Assembly: GCA_025057155.1 (NCBI GenBank)
Contig: JANWYD010000005.1
Location: 1 to 64,000 of the forward strand
From: Chloroflexaceae bacterium
Lineage (GTDB): Bacteria > Chloroflexota > Chloroflexia > Chloroflexales > Chloroflexaceae
DNA: 64,000 nucleotides
Direction of reading: 5' to 3'
Position 1 is the first letter of the stretch, and each line of letters opens with the position of its first letter. The notes beneath the pieces are model-generated. The model saw nothing but the letters and a program-made list of their open reading frames with translations. It was not told the DNA's origin and ran no database searches. Below are positions 27,847-36,843 of this stretch, piece after piece. Position numbers and translations under genes: made by a program.

Positions 27847-28946
27847 TTGCTCCTCACACTGACGAGATTGAGGCGACGGATCGCAGGGAACTGGAGGAGC
27901 CTAGAGACATACGGACGATTGACCCTGGTCATGATCATCGCTGGCAGACCCTGGTGGCAACGCATACGAGCACGCTCTTTCAGTCGCCGCCCTGGGTCCG
28001 GGTGATCCAACAGGTCTATAGTCTTGACGTCCGCGCCCATGTTGTGGTTGATCCTGCCGGGCATCCAATCGCTGGCCTCAGTTATTGCCGCATTGAAGAC
28101 CTTTTCGCGCCGCGGATCGTCACCATGCCCTTTTCGGATTACTGCGATCCGCTGGTCAGTGACCGCGAGACTTTGAATTTGCTGCTCACCCGCATACTCG
28201 CCGAGGGCTGCCCGTTCACGATGCGCTGTCTGTTTAACGCGCTGCCACTTGAAGATGAACGGTTGACTCTTGTGAATCGCGCTCGCTGGCACGGGGTAAA
28301 CCTGCAATCCGATCCTGATACGCTCTGGTCCAGCATAGACGAGTCCAGCCGGCGGGCCATTCGGAAGGCGCGCGCTGAAGGCGTCAGGGTTCGCGTTGCT
28401 GAAAGTCGTGACGATCTCTACGCCTTTTTTCGGCTGCATCTGAGGGTTCGCAAGTACAAGTATCGCTTGCTGGCCCAACCCTTTGCGCTCTTTGAACACC
28501 TCTGGGAAGAGTTTGTGGCCCGCGATCGGGGCTTTCTGATGCTGGCCGAGCACGAAGGCGCGATCATTGGCGGCGTCTATTTCCTCGGATGGGGCGACAC
28601 GATCTATTACAAGTTTAACGCCTCGGATTTCGACCAGCTCAAACACCGGCCGAATGATCTAGTTATCTGGGAGAGCATGTGTTACGCCCGGGAACGCGGC
28701 TACGCCTGGCTCGATTTTGGTCTGAGCGACTGGGATCAGGAGGGGTTGGTGCGCTACAAGCGCAAGTTCGCTACCGAGGAACGCACCATCTCCTTTCTGA
28801 GATACATGCCGGAAGGCGCCGCCAGTGCGCGTGACGCCCAATTGCGCGGCCTGATCAATCGTCTCACCGAACTGTTTGTTGATCCCGGCGTTTCCGACGA
28901 GGTGACCGAACGGGCCGGGGCGGCTCTGTATCGGTATTTTACGTAG
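27798..28946 (+). CDS. FemAB-like (GNAT-fold) acyl/aminoacyl transferase 1
   Basis: A 382-residue protein with two GNAT-like halves, the FemAB/BioF2-like fold found in polysaccharide loci. Recognisable blocks are TLFQSPPWVRVIQQVY at the start, SSRRAIRKARAEGVRVRVAES, LAEHEGAIIGGVYFLGWGDTIYYKFNAS and RGYAWLDFGLSDWDQEGLVRYKRKFA. The start is a GTG at 27798 with AAAGGA seven bases upstream, inside the preceding gene. Such proteins may add acyl or amino-acid groups to the exported glycan or cell wall; the actual substrate is not known. The next gene is a divergent paralogue. Confidence 0.78.
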   Translation: MEKYAHLQALGAPGEVVAPHTDEIEATDRRELEEPRDIRTIDPGHDHRWQTLVATHTSTLFQSPPWVRVIQQVYSLDVRAHVVVDPAGHPIAGLSYCRIEDLFAPRIVTMPFSDYCDPLVSDRETLNLLLTRILAEGCPFTMRCLFNALPLEDERLTLVNRARWHGVNLQSDPDTLWSSIDESSRRAIRKARAEGVRVRVAESRDDLYAFFRLHLRVRKYKYRLLAQPFALFEHLWEEFVARDRGFLMLAEHEGAIIGGVYFLGWGDTIYYKFNASDFDQLKHRPNDLVIWESMCYARERGYAWLDFGLSDWDQEGLVRYKRKFATEERTISFLRYMPEGAASARDAQLRGLINRLTELFVDPGVSDEVTERAGAALYRYFT

Positions 28947-28993
28947 ATCGAAGGTGGACGAGCCTCGTCAAATCAGATAAGGAGGTGTTGCAT

Positions 28994-30130
28994 ATGGTTA
29001 GGAAGGGAAGTGAGGCTGGGTTTAGGCGGCGTGATGTGCCATGTTTCGTCGCGGGTAACGTTGTCCTGTCCACTTCGTTCGATCTAGAGGATGATGCCTG
29101 GGACGCTTTCCTTGCCGCGACGCCGGGAGGCGGTCACAACCAGACAAGTCTGTGGGCGCGGCTCAAATCCCTTTCTGGATGGCGCCCGGCACGGGTCATT
29201 GCGCGCTCCGAGGGAAAGATCGTCGCAGGCGCGCAAATGTTGATGCGCACGTTGCCGGGAATTGGCGGGGTGGCGTATGTCCAGCACGGGCCGATTTCCG
29301 TCGATGATTCTCCCGTCCTCATGCGGGATTTGATCGCTACCCTGCACCGTCTGGCACGTTCATGCCGTATTCACTATCTGTCGCTCCAGCTTCCTTTGAA
29401 TGGCCAGTATGGTGAACAACTCACCCGGATGGGCTTTCGTCCGAGTCCTGTCTCTCCGTGGGATCGGGCGACGGTGAGAATTGATCTGAGCGCCGAGCCG
29501 GAAACCATCCTGGCGCGAATGCGATCAAGTACGCGGTACAACATTCGTCTGGCCCAGCGCCAGGGGATTGTCATCCGTGAAGGCGGCGAGAGCGATCTGG
29601 CGGCATTCTACGCATTGCTCAGCGCTACAGCGCAGCGTCAGGGATTCGAACTTGAGCCAGAGTCCTATCTGCGTAGTTTATGGCAATTGTTCAGCCCGTC
29701 CGGGCACGCACGGATCTTCCTGGCGGAACATCAGGGCGAAAGGCTGTCGGGCGCCCTAATCGTCGCGTTTGGAGAAGCCGCGATGATGAAGCGCGTCGGT
29801 TGGCGCGGAGACACGGGTCGCCTGCGCCCGAATGAGTTGCTCTGGTCGACGGCGATAACCTGGGCACGGGCCAACGGCTACCGTTACTTCGACGTTGATG
29901 GGATCGACTATGAAGCAGCGCAAGCGGTGTTAAGCGGAGGGGAAATACCTGAGTCGGTGCGGCAGTCGGCAAGGGGTTTCAAGTTAGGATTCGGTGGTCA
30001 AGTCGCTCTGTATCCCGAGGCGCTCGAATGTTTTTATAACCCTTTCGTCCGGCGGCTCTATGATACGGTCAGGCCGTGGATCTCGGACGATGTCGATGTC
30101 AGGGAGTTGGTGCGCACCGTGGGGCTATAG
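28994..30130 (+). CDS. FemAB-like (GNAT-fold) transferase 2
   Basis: A 378-residue relative of the peptidoglycan-bridge FemAB family. TSLWARLKSLSGWRPARVIAR, SSTRYNIRLAQRQGIVIREG, IFLAEHQGERLSGALIVAFGEAAMMKRVG and ANGYRYFDVDGID match the two-lobed fold; FKLGFGGQVALYPEALEC is the usual C-terminal signature. It shares domain order with the gene upstream but little sequence, so it is an old duplication or separate acquisition. AAGGAGG seven bases before the ATG at 28994 fixes the start. Function in modifying the polysaccharide or the cell wall is inferred from position only. Confidence 0.78.
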   Translation: MVRKGSEAGFRRRDVPCFVAGNVVLSTSFDLEDDAWDAFLAATPGGGHNQTSLWARLKSLSGWRPARVIARSEGKIVAGAQMLMRTLPGIGGVAYVQHGPISVDDSPVLMRDLIATLHRLARSCRIHYLSLQLPLNGQYGEQLTRMGFRPSPVSPWDRATVRIDLSAEPETILARMRSSTRYNIRLAQRQGIVIREGGESDLAAFYALLSATAQRQGFELEPESYLRSLWQLFSPSGHARIFLAEHQGERLSGALIVAFGEAAMMKRVGWRGDTGRLRPNELLWSTAITWARANGYRYFDVDGIDYEAAQAVLSGGEIPESVRQSARGFKLGFGGQVALYPEALECFYNPFVRRLYDTVRPWISDDVDVRELVRTVGL

Positions 30131-30278
30131 TGGGCGATATTGGCAAATGTCGGACTATAGGTCATTGCCTCTGGCCAGACCCGCCGGTGGTTGTGGCCCA
30201 ACCATTGCTTGAAGCGGCTGGCGGTCTGAGATGCCGCGGCCAGCTATGTCTTTTGGTTTGCGTGGATGAGCAGTCCGG

Positions 30279-31328
30279 ATGAAAAACCAGCGACAACCTA
30301 TCCGGTATCGTGGCAGCTATCGCCAGCCAGGGCCACGCAGGCTCTGGATGCTAATCCTTCTCGTAGGGCTGTTGCTCATTGCGGCGTGCAACCGCATTCC
30401 ATCCGCTCTTCCAGGCCCTACCTCGACTCCTCATACCCGCACTGACGCGGCCGTTGCGCCTACGGCGACCCCGCCTGTCCAGCCTCGGCCCACATTGCCT
30501 GCGGGGCAGCCAGCTACCCCTTCGACCGGCCAGTATCTGCCGACAGTGACGCCGCCTGCCTCTGGTTGGCGGCTGATCTGGCACGATGAGTTTAATGGGA
30601 CCTCCATTGACACCAGCAAGTGGGAGGTCATGGGCCGACGATCGTGGGGATGCTGGGAGCGTCGCCTGGGTTGGTGGTCAGAGGAAGATGCCTACCTTGA
30701 TGGACGCGGCAACCTGGTGCTCCGCACGCGCGAGGTTCCGCTGGCAGAGTTTCGGGAGAAATGCCCGCAGGACGAGCGCAACCCGTGGGGGGCAAAGTAC
30801 TGGGACAATGAGTATTTCTCGGGGGCGATCCGCTCACGCGGCAAGTTCGAGCGCGCCTTTGGGTATTTTGAGGCCAGAGTCGCCTTTGCCTACGACGCAA
30901 CGCGCCCCGGTCACTGGCCGGCCTTCTGGCTCTATAACGACTCGGTGAAGCTCGTTGACAATAGCGGTCGCGATGGAACGGAGATCGATATCTTTGAGTA
31001 CTGGGAGACCGATTTTGTGACCCATGCCCTGCACTGGGATGGTTACGACGATCAACATCATAAGAAAGCGGTGCGCGAAGTGCGCATGCCTGGCTTGAGC
31101 GCTGGCTACCACGTCTTTGGATTGCTCTGGACGCCGGACGTGTATGTGTTCTACATAGACGGCAAGGAAACCTGGCGTACCGCGCAGGGTGGGGTTGCGC
31201 AGACACCCCTTTATATTAAATTAACCGATGAAATCGAAGCTTATTATGGATTAGTATCCGAAGCTGATTTGCCCCATCACACCCTTGTTGACTACGTGCG
31301 CGTGTATGAAACGCCACCTGTTTATTGA
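30279..31328 (+). CDS. Glycoside hydrolase family 16 lipoprotein
   Basis: A 349-residue predicted lipoprotein with signal peptide and lipobox LIAAC (Cys about 36), a Pro/Thr-rich linker and a GH16 beta-jelly-roll. The start of the domain is GWRLIWHDEFNGTSIDTSKW, and the catalytic motif ExDxxE is GTEIDIFEYWET. GYFEARVAFAY and HVFGLLWTPDVYVFYIDG are further family blocks. It would cut or remodel a beta-glucan-type polymer outside the cell, likely the product of this locus. No carbohydrate-binding module is seen. Confidence 0.9.
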   Translation: MKNQRQPIRYRGSYRQPGPRRLWMLILLVGLLLIAACNRIPSALPGPTSTPHTRTDAAVAPTATPPVQPRPTLPAGQPATPSTGQYLPTVTPPASGWRLIWHDEFNGTSIDTSKWEVMGRRSWGCWERRLGWWSEEDAYLDGRGNLVLRTREVPLAEFREKCPQDERNPWGAKYWDNEYFSGAIRSRGKFERAFGYFEARVAFAYDATRPGHWPAFWLYNDSVKLVDNSGRDGTEIDIFEYWETDFVTHALHWDGYDDQHHKKAVREVRMPGLSAGYHVFGLLWTPDVYVFYIDGKETWRTAQGGVAQTPLYIKLTDEIEAYYGLVSEADLPHHTLVDYVRVYETPPVY

Positions 31329-31410
31329 CAGGCAGTAGCTGCATCAACAGGGCCCCCGGGCTGAAAGCTGTCCAGAGGGCTTATCAGTTTTAGGCAAGGG
31401 ATGTGAAGTC

Positions 31411-31895
31411 ATGCGTCGCATCTACAATAAGATGCTCGCGATTGGGGCATTGATCAGGGTCGGCGATTACGAAGAAGCCAGGCGGCATTCTCGAGTGTGG
31501 TAACCCTTTGCTATATGCAGTTCCTCATTAAACCTGCAGACAACGCTCGCGTTCACGAGTATTTTGGCGGGCTCTTTCCGTGGCTTGCTCCAGATGAAGC
31601 GCTACTCGAACACGCTTTCACGCCTGAGGCATTTCAGGGACAGGGCATTATGGCCGGCGCCATGGCTCAGATTGCGGTTAAGGTCCTAGATTTTGGCGCG
31701 CGCTATGTGCTGACCTTTGTGCATGCGGATAACATCCCGGCGCTCAAAGGATGTCAACGGGCCGGTTTTGCCCCGTACATCTTGCGGCATGAACGCTGGC
31801 GTCTTTTTCGGCGCTCTGTCGTCTTTGAGGCGTTGCCTAACACTGTTGACCCGTTCGGGCCTGTTCCGCCCATAGCACGCACGCGTCCCGGCTGA
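31411..31895 (+). pseudogene. Remnant of a GNAT-like acetyltransferase gene
   Basis: Two overlapping fragments. The first, 31411-31503, encodes 30 residues starting MRRIYNKMLAIGALIRVGDYEEARRH and then a stop. The second, open from 31497 to 31895, has FTPEAFQGQGIMAGAMAQIA, a GNAT acetyl-CoA loop (Q/RxxGxG/A), and VHADNIPALKGCQRAGFAPY, a GNAT C-terminus, but lacks the first beta strands. The two frames overlap by seven bases, so this looks like one gene with an internal deletion and frameshift. It lies past the GH16 gene, in line with decay at the end of the locus. Confidence 0.5.
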
Positions 31896-32000
31896 GTCAG
31901 GACACGCCTGCCGCCAGGGTCAGAAAGAACGGTCAGGGAGGCATCGCCTCCCAGCCCCTTTCCAACGGTAAAACGGTAACTTTGGTGCAAAGCGTGTCTT

Positions 32001-32134
32001 GGAGCCTATCCGAACAACTCCTTTAGGCGGGAGGGGAAACCACGTTTCCCCGCCACCTGCCTGGTTAGAAGGTCGGCGAGGGCAAAGCCCTCCCGGATTA
32101 TAATTCGGATAAACCGGTTATCGGGATAGGCTCC
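32001..32134. mobile_element. MITE-like element with 11-base terminal inverted repeats (copy 1)
   Basis: GGAGCCTATCC (32001-32011) and its exact reverse complement (32124-32134) flank 112 bases that contain two hairpins, ggggaaaccacgtttcccc and gagggcaaagccctc. A diverged, inverted copy is found at about 56624-56740. It is non-coding and ends 16 bases before the acetyltransferase start. Confidence 0.65.
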
Positions 32135-32150
32135 TAGTGAGGAAAGTGCA

Positions 32151-32795
32151 ATGAGCGACCAGGAATCGCGGCCCCAGGTCAGCATCCATCCCACGGCGAT
32201 CGTTGACCCGCAGGCCCGGATCGGCCCCGGAACCCGCATCTGGCACTGGACCCAGGTGCGCGAGGGGGTCGTCATCGGGTCCGAGTGCATCATCGGTAGA
32301 GGTTGCTATATTGACATCGGCGTGCAGATCGGCCGCTGCGTCAAGTTTCAGAGCAATATCTCGGTCTTTCACGGCGTCACCATCGAGGACGGTGTGTTCG
32401 TTGGCCCCCACGTCTGTTTCACCAACGACAAAGTTCCGCGGGCGATTAATCCCGATGGCACACTCAAAGCGGCGACGGACTGGAAGCTGGTTCCGACCCT
32501 GATTCGCTACGGCGCGAGCCTGGGCGCTAATGCGACCATCGTCTGCGGCGTAACCGTTGGCCGTTTCGCGATGGTGGGATCGGGCGCGGTGGTCACCCGC
32601 GACGTGCCCGACTACGGGCTGGTTGTGGGCAACCCGGCGCGGCTGATCGGCTACGTCTGCGCGTGCGGGCAGCGACTCCCGGGGGGGCCGCTGCCCGCAG
32701 GCGACCCGCCCGAGCAGCGGGTTTGCCCGGCGTGCGGGCGAGAGACGTGGGTGGGGACGGCTCCTGCTAATCAGGGCCTTTCTCAGAAAGAGTGA
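32151..32795 (+). CDS. Hexapeptide-repeat sugar N-acetyltransferase (WlbB/WbpD-like)
   Basis: A 214-residue left-handed beta-helix acyltransferase. HPTAIVDPQARIGPGTRIWHWTQV begins the coil, followed by CIIGRGCYIDIGVQIG, FVGPHVCFTNDKVPRA (with the family NDK/P motif) and VVCG-type repeats; AMVGSGAVVTRDVPDYGLVVGNPARLIGY closes it. The family acetylates the 3-amino group of UDP-2-acetamido-3-amino sugars. The C-terminus adds a zinc-ribbon-like pair, CACG and CPACG. It works well with the dehydrogenase at 20607 and aminotransferase at 21723, although about 10 kb away. GAGGAAAG upstream supports the start. Confidence 0.88.
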   Translation: MSDQESRPQVSIHPTAIVDPQARIGPGTRIWHWTQVREGVVIGSECIIGRGCYIDIGVQIGRCVKFQSNISVFHGVTIEDGVFVGPHVCFTNDKVPRAINPDGTLKAATDWKLVPTLIRYGASLGANATIVCGVTVGRFAMVGSGAVVTRDVPDYGLVVGNPARLIGYVCACGQRLPGGPLPAGDPPEQRVCPACGRETWVGTAPANQGLSQKE

Positions 32796-33053
32796 CGCAC
32801 AGGCGCGAAGGCGCAATGTGTTCGTGGTCGTGATGCCAGGCCTCTGTGCCATCGCATCCTGGCGTCACAAGTGATCGGGAAGCCCTGGTTCAAGGTATGC
32901 GAGACGTGCCGTAAGGTAGCGGACCGGCCCGACCGGCCGCGAGGCTGGCCGCACGGGATGCCTGTGTGGATGTACGGAGATGGGGGAGAGTCAAGAACGG
33001 GGGGCGGGGAGGACAAAGCTCCTCCCCGCTCCCCATATGCCCTTCACGCTCGG

Positions 33054-35375
33054 CTATGGCGCCTCGGCGCGCGCAATCACCTCTATCTCCGCCAGACTGG
33101 CGACGCGCATGCCGTAGAAGGTCCCGCTCATGCTGTCAATCAGCACGCGCACGGCGCGGGCGCGCACCTCGGTGAATGGCACATCGGTCCCCTGAGTGGT
33201 GATCCGCCCCACCGAGGACCGGGCAACCTCCTGCGTCGCACGGGCGTCGGCGTACAGCACCACGGTCGCGCCCTCGACCTGCAGGCTCGAATTCGCCTCG
33301 TCGCCGCGGCGCGGGTTGTAGAGCCGCACGTTGCGTACCGTCACCGGCACCGGGAAGGTCAACTGCACCCACTGGCCGGTTGTCTGTCCGGGGGCGCTGG
33401 TCCAGTAGGCGAAGATGGGGCCTTTCAGCACGCGCCGGTCGTTAACGCCGCCGTTGTAGTTGGGGTCACGGGTCGAGGAGACCGTGACCGTAGCGCCCGG
33501 GGCCAGGTTGGTCCACGCCGCTTCCTCCTCAGTGGCGGGGACCGGCATCATCGAGTGGCCGGCGTGGCAGCCCACACAGCGCACGTGCTCGCCGGGCCGC
33601 CCGAAGTTCATCCCTGCGACGTGGGCGCCGCCATTGCCGCCCGGCAGCAGCGGCACGTTCCCCGCCGCATCACGCAGTTGCTCGAACAGCGGGAGGTTGG
33701 CCGGCGTCTGGTCGTTGCGGACGACGCCTGCCGGGCTGACGGGCAGCTCGCTCAGCAGGATCGGCCAGTCGAGGTTGGGGAAGGAGCCGGTGCTGGTGCG
33801 CTGGTGGTCAAGAAAGAAGCGCAGCGTAGCGGCCGAGCCTGCGGGCGGCGCGCTGATGATGTCGCTATCCACCGGCGCATTGGCGTAGATGTTGAGCACA
33901 TCGAAGATGAACGTTCCGTCCTGGTTGAAGGGCCCGCCCGCGGGCGGGGGAACCATGCTCGCCGGCTGCGTCACCGTGTCGGGGATGATCGGCGGGAGCG
34001 GCCGGGGCCGGACGGCGCGCGCCCGCAGCTCCGACGTGCCGGGGTAATTGAGGAGCGGGCGCAGATCGGTTCCATCAATGTTGACCGTGTAAAGCCCATA
34101 GTCCTGGTTGATATCTCTGGCGAGCGAGATCACCAGGCGGTGGTTGGAAAGGGCTTCGGGTTCGGCCGCATAATCGCCCCTGAAGACGCCAAACGAGGTG
34201 GGATTGTCGGGGTTTACGTAGTCGAGGGTCAGCGAGGTGATGCCGATCACGGGCGTAAAGGGCGTCGGGCCGCGGCTGTAGAGGCGGATGCCGCCGAAGC
34301 CGGCGGCTTCGCTCATGTTGAACATCGGGAAAAAGTTGGCCGCGAACTGGCCATTAGGCAGGAAGGTCCCGCCGTAGGTGTGATTGGCCGCCTCGTCGCG
34401 GAACCGTCCCGTCAACATGCGCAGATCGGTGCCATCAGGATTGATTGATGCCGCGTGCCAGGCGTTGCGGAAGGAAGCATCGGCGCCGCCCACCTGGTTG
34501 TCGCGGTCGGTGGTCAGGCCGTCCCGCTGCCTGAAACCTCCCGCGGGGTCCGCCACCGTTGCCGCGCTGTTGCTTGGGAAGCGGTGGTTGCGCCACCAGC
34601 GGGCATAGACGATCCGTCCGGTCAGCGGGTCCACCAGGGGGCGGTCGGCGCCGTTGCGCTCGGCGGTGATGCGGCGCAGGCCCGAGCCGTCGGCGTTCAC
34701 CACGAACAGGTTGGTCGTGCGCGTGCCGCTGTACTGGGCGAAGGAAGGCCAGCGCGTTGATGAGAAGACGATGCGGCCGTCCGGCAGCCACACCGGATCG
34801 CCGTCATCGTAGCCGGAGAGCGGCGCAGCGGCAGGGCCGAGATGGGAAAGGTCCAGGCGCTGGTCGCTAAAGGTCACCTGACGCAGCCCGCGCCCGTCCA
34901 CGCCGATGGTATAGATGCGCCAGGCCCCGGGATGGGCGCCGGGGTCCTGGTCATAGTTGCCGGCGGGAAGCCCGGCGAAGACGATCGTCGTGCCATCGTA
35001 GGAGACATCGGGCGCGTTGACATCAATCAGGTTGAGGGTCGCGGGCGTGGGGTTGGCCCCGTCAATGAGGGTGCGCACCGTACCGTCGGCCTCGCGGATC
35101 AGCAGCCTGCCGGGGTTGGCCGGACGGAAGCGCGAGTACGGGCCGACGCCGGGCATATCTCTGGGCCTATCCCAGTAGATGGTGCCGCGGTCGCGGATCT
35201 GGCGCGAGACGAAAACCAGGGCGGGGATGCCATCGCGGGCGATGAAGGGCGCAAAAACCCTGCTCTGCCTGCCGGTCTGGGCATTGCCGACCGCCGGCAG
35301 AGCGGAAGGAAGGAGCAAGGCGCACAGAGCAACTACCCCTGTCATCACTGCGAAATGGCGCAGCAGTTTGAGCAT
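33054..35375 (-). CDS. Exported beta-propeller protein with one c-type haem motif (hydrazine-synthase-alpha-like)
   Basis: A 773-residue protein with an N-terminal signal peptide (MTGVVALCALLLPSALPAVG). Next comes a TolB/PD40-type propeller with repeats such as VWLPDGRIVFSST, NLFVVNADGSGLRRIT, ASINPDGTDLRMLT and YTVNIDGTDLRPLL. A single CVGCHAGH haem-binding site lies near residue 598. A C-terminal discoidin-like (F5/8 type C) domain follows (NLAPGATVTVSSTRD ... VRVLIDSMSG ... LAEIEV). Propeller plus CXXCH resembles the HZS-alpha-like family, which is widespread and mostly uncharacterised. It probably acts outside the membrane in electron transfer or binding. No cytochrome maturation genes are nearby. 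Confidence 0.72.
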   Translation of the reverse strand: MLKLLRHFAVMTGVVALCALLLPSALPAVGNAQTGRQSRVFAPFIARDGIPALVFVSRQIRDRGTIYWDRPRDMPGVGPYSRFRPANPGRLLIREADGTVRTLIDGANPTPATLNLIDVNAPDVSYDGTTIVFAGLPAGNYDQDPGAHPGAWRIYTIGVDGRGLRQVTFSDQRLDLSHLGPAAAPLSGYDDGDPVWLPDGRIVFSSTRWPSFAQYSGTRTTNLFVVNADGSGLRRITAERNGADRPLVDPLTGRIVYARWWRNHRFPSNSAATVADPAGGFRQRDGLTTDRDNQVGGADASFRNAWHAASINPDGTDLRMLTGRFRDEAANHTYGGTFLPNGQFAANFFPMFNMSEAAGFGGIRLYSRGPTPFTPVIGITSLTLDYVNPDNPTSFGVFRGDYAAEPEALSNHRLVISLARDINQDYGLYTVNIDGTDLRPLLNYPGTSELRARAVRPRPLPPIIPDTVTQPASMVPPPAGGPFNQDGTFIFDVLNIYANAPVDSDIISAPPAGSAATLRFFLDHQRTSTGSFPNLDWPILLSELPVSPAGVVRNDQTPANLPLFEQLRDAAGNVPLLPGGNGGAHVAGMNFGRPGEHVRCVGCHAGHSMMPVPATEEEAAWTNLAPGATVTVSSTRDPNYNGGVNDRRVLKGPIFAYWTSAPGQTTGQWVQLTFPVPVTVRNVRLYNPRRGDEANSSLQVEGATVVLYADARATQEVARSSVGRITTQGTDVPFTEVRARAVRVLIDSMSGTFYGMRVASLAEIEVIARAEAP

Positions 35376-36133
35376 ACTGGCCTCTCCTGTGGCGGGTGAT
35401 GAGCATAGACGTGATCAGGCGCGAGCGTGCTCAGTGTAGCTGCCGTCTTGAGGGGTATGCCATCGGTCCATGGTCCTGTTTTAACCAATTTTTTACTACT
35501 ACCGTGCGCGGAAGATGCAACCGGCTCACCGGCGCTGCGTGTGGAGGAGGCACTTCGCGCGGATGGCGCGTGTTGTGTAAACGGTAAAATCGGCGCGCCC
35601 ATTCGAGGTGCACCCCTGCGATGCGGAGCGAGCAGTGTTCGCGATGCAGCGCGCCGCGCGGCTGATCGGGCGGTACGGGTGCAGATGAACCGCAGAGCGC
35701 GCGGCGGATGAGCTTATTGAAGCCGTTTGCGCTGCGGTACGAAGGTGGTCGGAAGATGTGAGCAGAGTCGATCAAGCAGTTCTGGCGGTAGCACGGGGAC
35801 CTATTCGGCAACCCTTTACGCCGCCTATGGGGTTGATTTATACTCTCTCGCAGGTGCGGCGCGATACGCGCAAGGGGCGCCGTTTCGCCGCGCAACTGGC
35901 CGAAGATGCGGTTCATAGCTGGCTCGCCGCATCCGGGCGATTACCGGAAGACGGCAGGTTACAGGCAGCAAGAGCGGGAGGCGATCGGTCTACTTCGTGT
36001 TAGCCCGCCGATTTCACGCCTCTTCCTGAATATAGGCAGAACGTCCGTTCTTTCGACAGCTTGCACTACGATCAAGCGATATAGTAATAGGGTTGCTGTC
36101 TCTGTCCAAAAGACTTGCACAGGGGAGTTGTCA
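35376..36133. other. Intergenic region ending in a cassette boundary
   Basis: No confident gene. One frame stays open from 35689 to 36003 and could start at GTG 35758, giving about 81 residues (SRVDQAVLAVARGPIRQP at its start); it is not recognised and may be a remnant. GTTAGCCCGC at 35999-36008 is identical to the right end of the attC-like site at 36843-36852, suggesting a recombination boundary. From there the DNA changes to AT-rich. Confidence 0.5.
35758..36003 (+). CDS. Possible small unrecognised ORF or gene remnant
   Basis: An 81-codon frame starting at GTG. The open frame continues upstream to 35689 with an alpha-helical-looking segment (ADELIEAVCAAVRRW), so it may be the 3' end of a decayed gene. 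No ribosome site and no family match were recognised. It ends exactly at the cassette-boundary sequence GTTAGCCCGC. Confidence 0.2.
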   Translation: MSRVDQAVLAVARGPIRQPFTPPMGLIYTLSQVRRDTRKGRRFAAQLAEDAVHSWLAASGRLPEDGRLQAARAGGDRSTSC

Positions 36134-36843
36134 ATGAGCGATCCTTTGCTGAACAGGCTCCTAGAAAATGATCTCGATCATCATGCGAAACCTATTTCGG
36201 AGGCTCAAAAGCAGAGCTTTGCCTTTCAAATAGAGTGTCTGAAAATGGAAATAGATATCCTCGAGAGAAGCATATCTAGACGGGAAACAATTTCACAGAG
36301 CGTTAAGAATTTCGCTATTGTTAGCTGGGGCGCAGCATTGACGGTTATGATTGGGCAAAGTGACTTGAGAAAATATGTGATTATCACTGTCATCCTGCCA
36401 ATTATGTTCTGGTTGGTGGATGCCTGGTGGCTCTATTTATATCGAGGTGACTCTTTCAGATTTCGTAAAATAGAGCAATTCGTAAATAGCCCTGACCTAG
36501 AATTATCATACAGCCAAAAAAGATTAGCGAATTTTACCGTTCTTGATACGTCTGGAAAACAGTACAGAAACACAAAAGAGTACAAGAGGTTTGTGAATTT
36601 CGGGAAAATTCTTTTCTTTAGAGAAATGTTGTTCTTATACGGCGGTTTAGTTACTTTTAGTTTGGTAATCGGTATAATTTCTCTACTCATCTTCTAAAGT
36701 ATTACCAACCAACCGCGGCGGGCAAACAAGGGCATGCAACGGATGCCGCTTCGCGTTGATCGAGATCGGCGCGATTTTGAAGGTTCGATTCGGCTCAACA
36801 GCCGTATCGAATCTAGGGTGCGGCACCGCTGATGCCCGGGCCG
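36000..36843 (+). mobile_element. Candidate integron-type gene cassette
   Basis: The segment between two identical GTTAGCCCGC sequences (35999-36008 and 36843-36852) carries one AT-rich gene (36134-36697) followed by an attC-like imperfect palindrome (36718-36852). This is the layout of an integron gene cassette. No integrase gene is in the window, so it would be a stand-alone attC (CALIN/SALIN-like). Function of the boundaries is inferred. Confidence 0.5.
36134..36697 (+). CDS. Membrane protein of unknown function (cassette-borne)
   Basis: A 187-residue protein, not recognised with confidence. It has a polar N-terminal region with a likely coiled coil (IECLKMEIDILERSISRRETISQ), two close membrane helices (FAIVSWGAALTVMIG and YVIITVILPIMFWLVDAWWLYLY), a soluble segment and a last helix (FLYGGLVTFSLVIGIISLLIF). 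Domain order resembles small octameric or SLATT-type membrane proteins. AGGGGAG before the ATG fixes the start. Codon use is clearly AT-richer than its neighbours, a sign of transfer. It precedes an attC-like site. A defence-effector role is only a guess. Confidence 0.75.
   Translation: MSDPLLNRLLENDLDHHAKPISEAQKQSFAFQIECLKMEIDILERSISRRETISQSVKNFAIVSWGAALTVMIGQSDLRKYVIITVILPIMFWLVDAWWLYLYRGDSFRFRKIEQFVNSPDLELSYSQKRLANFTVLDTSGKQYRNTKEYKRFVNFGKILFFREMLFLYGGLVTFSLVIGIISLLIF

Noticed and set aside
32871-34448. A 525-codon plus-strand frame
   Set aside because: It is antisense to the haem-propeller gene, which has a signal peptide, blade repeats and a CXXCH motif. The plus frame has none.
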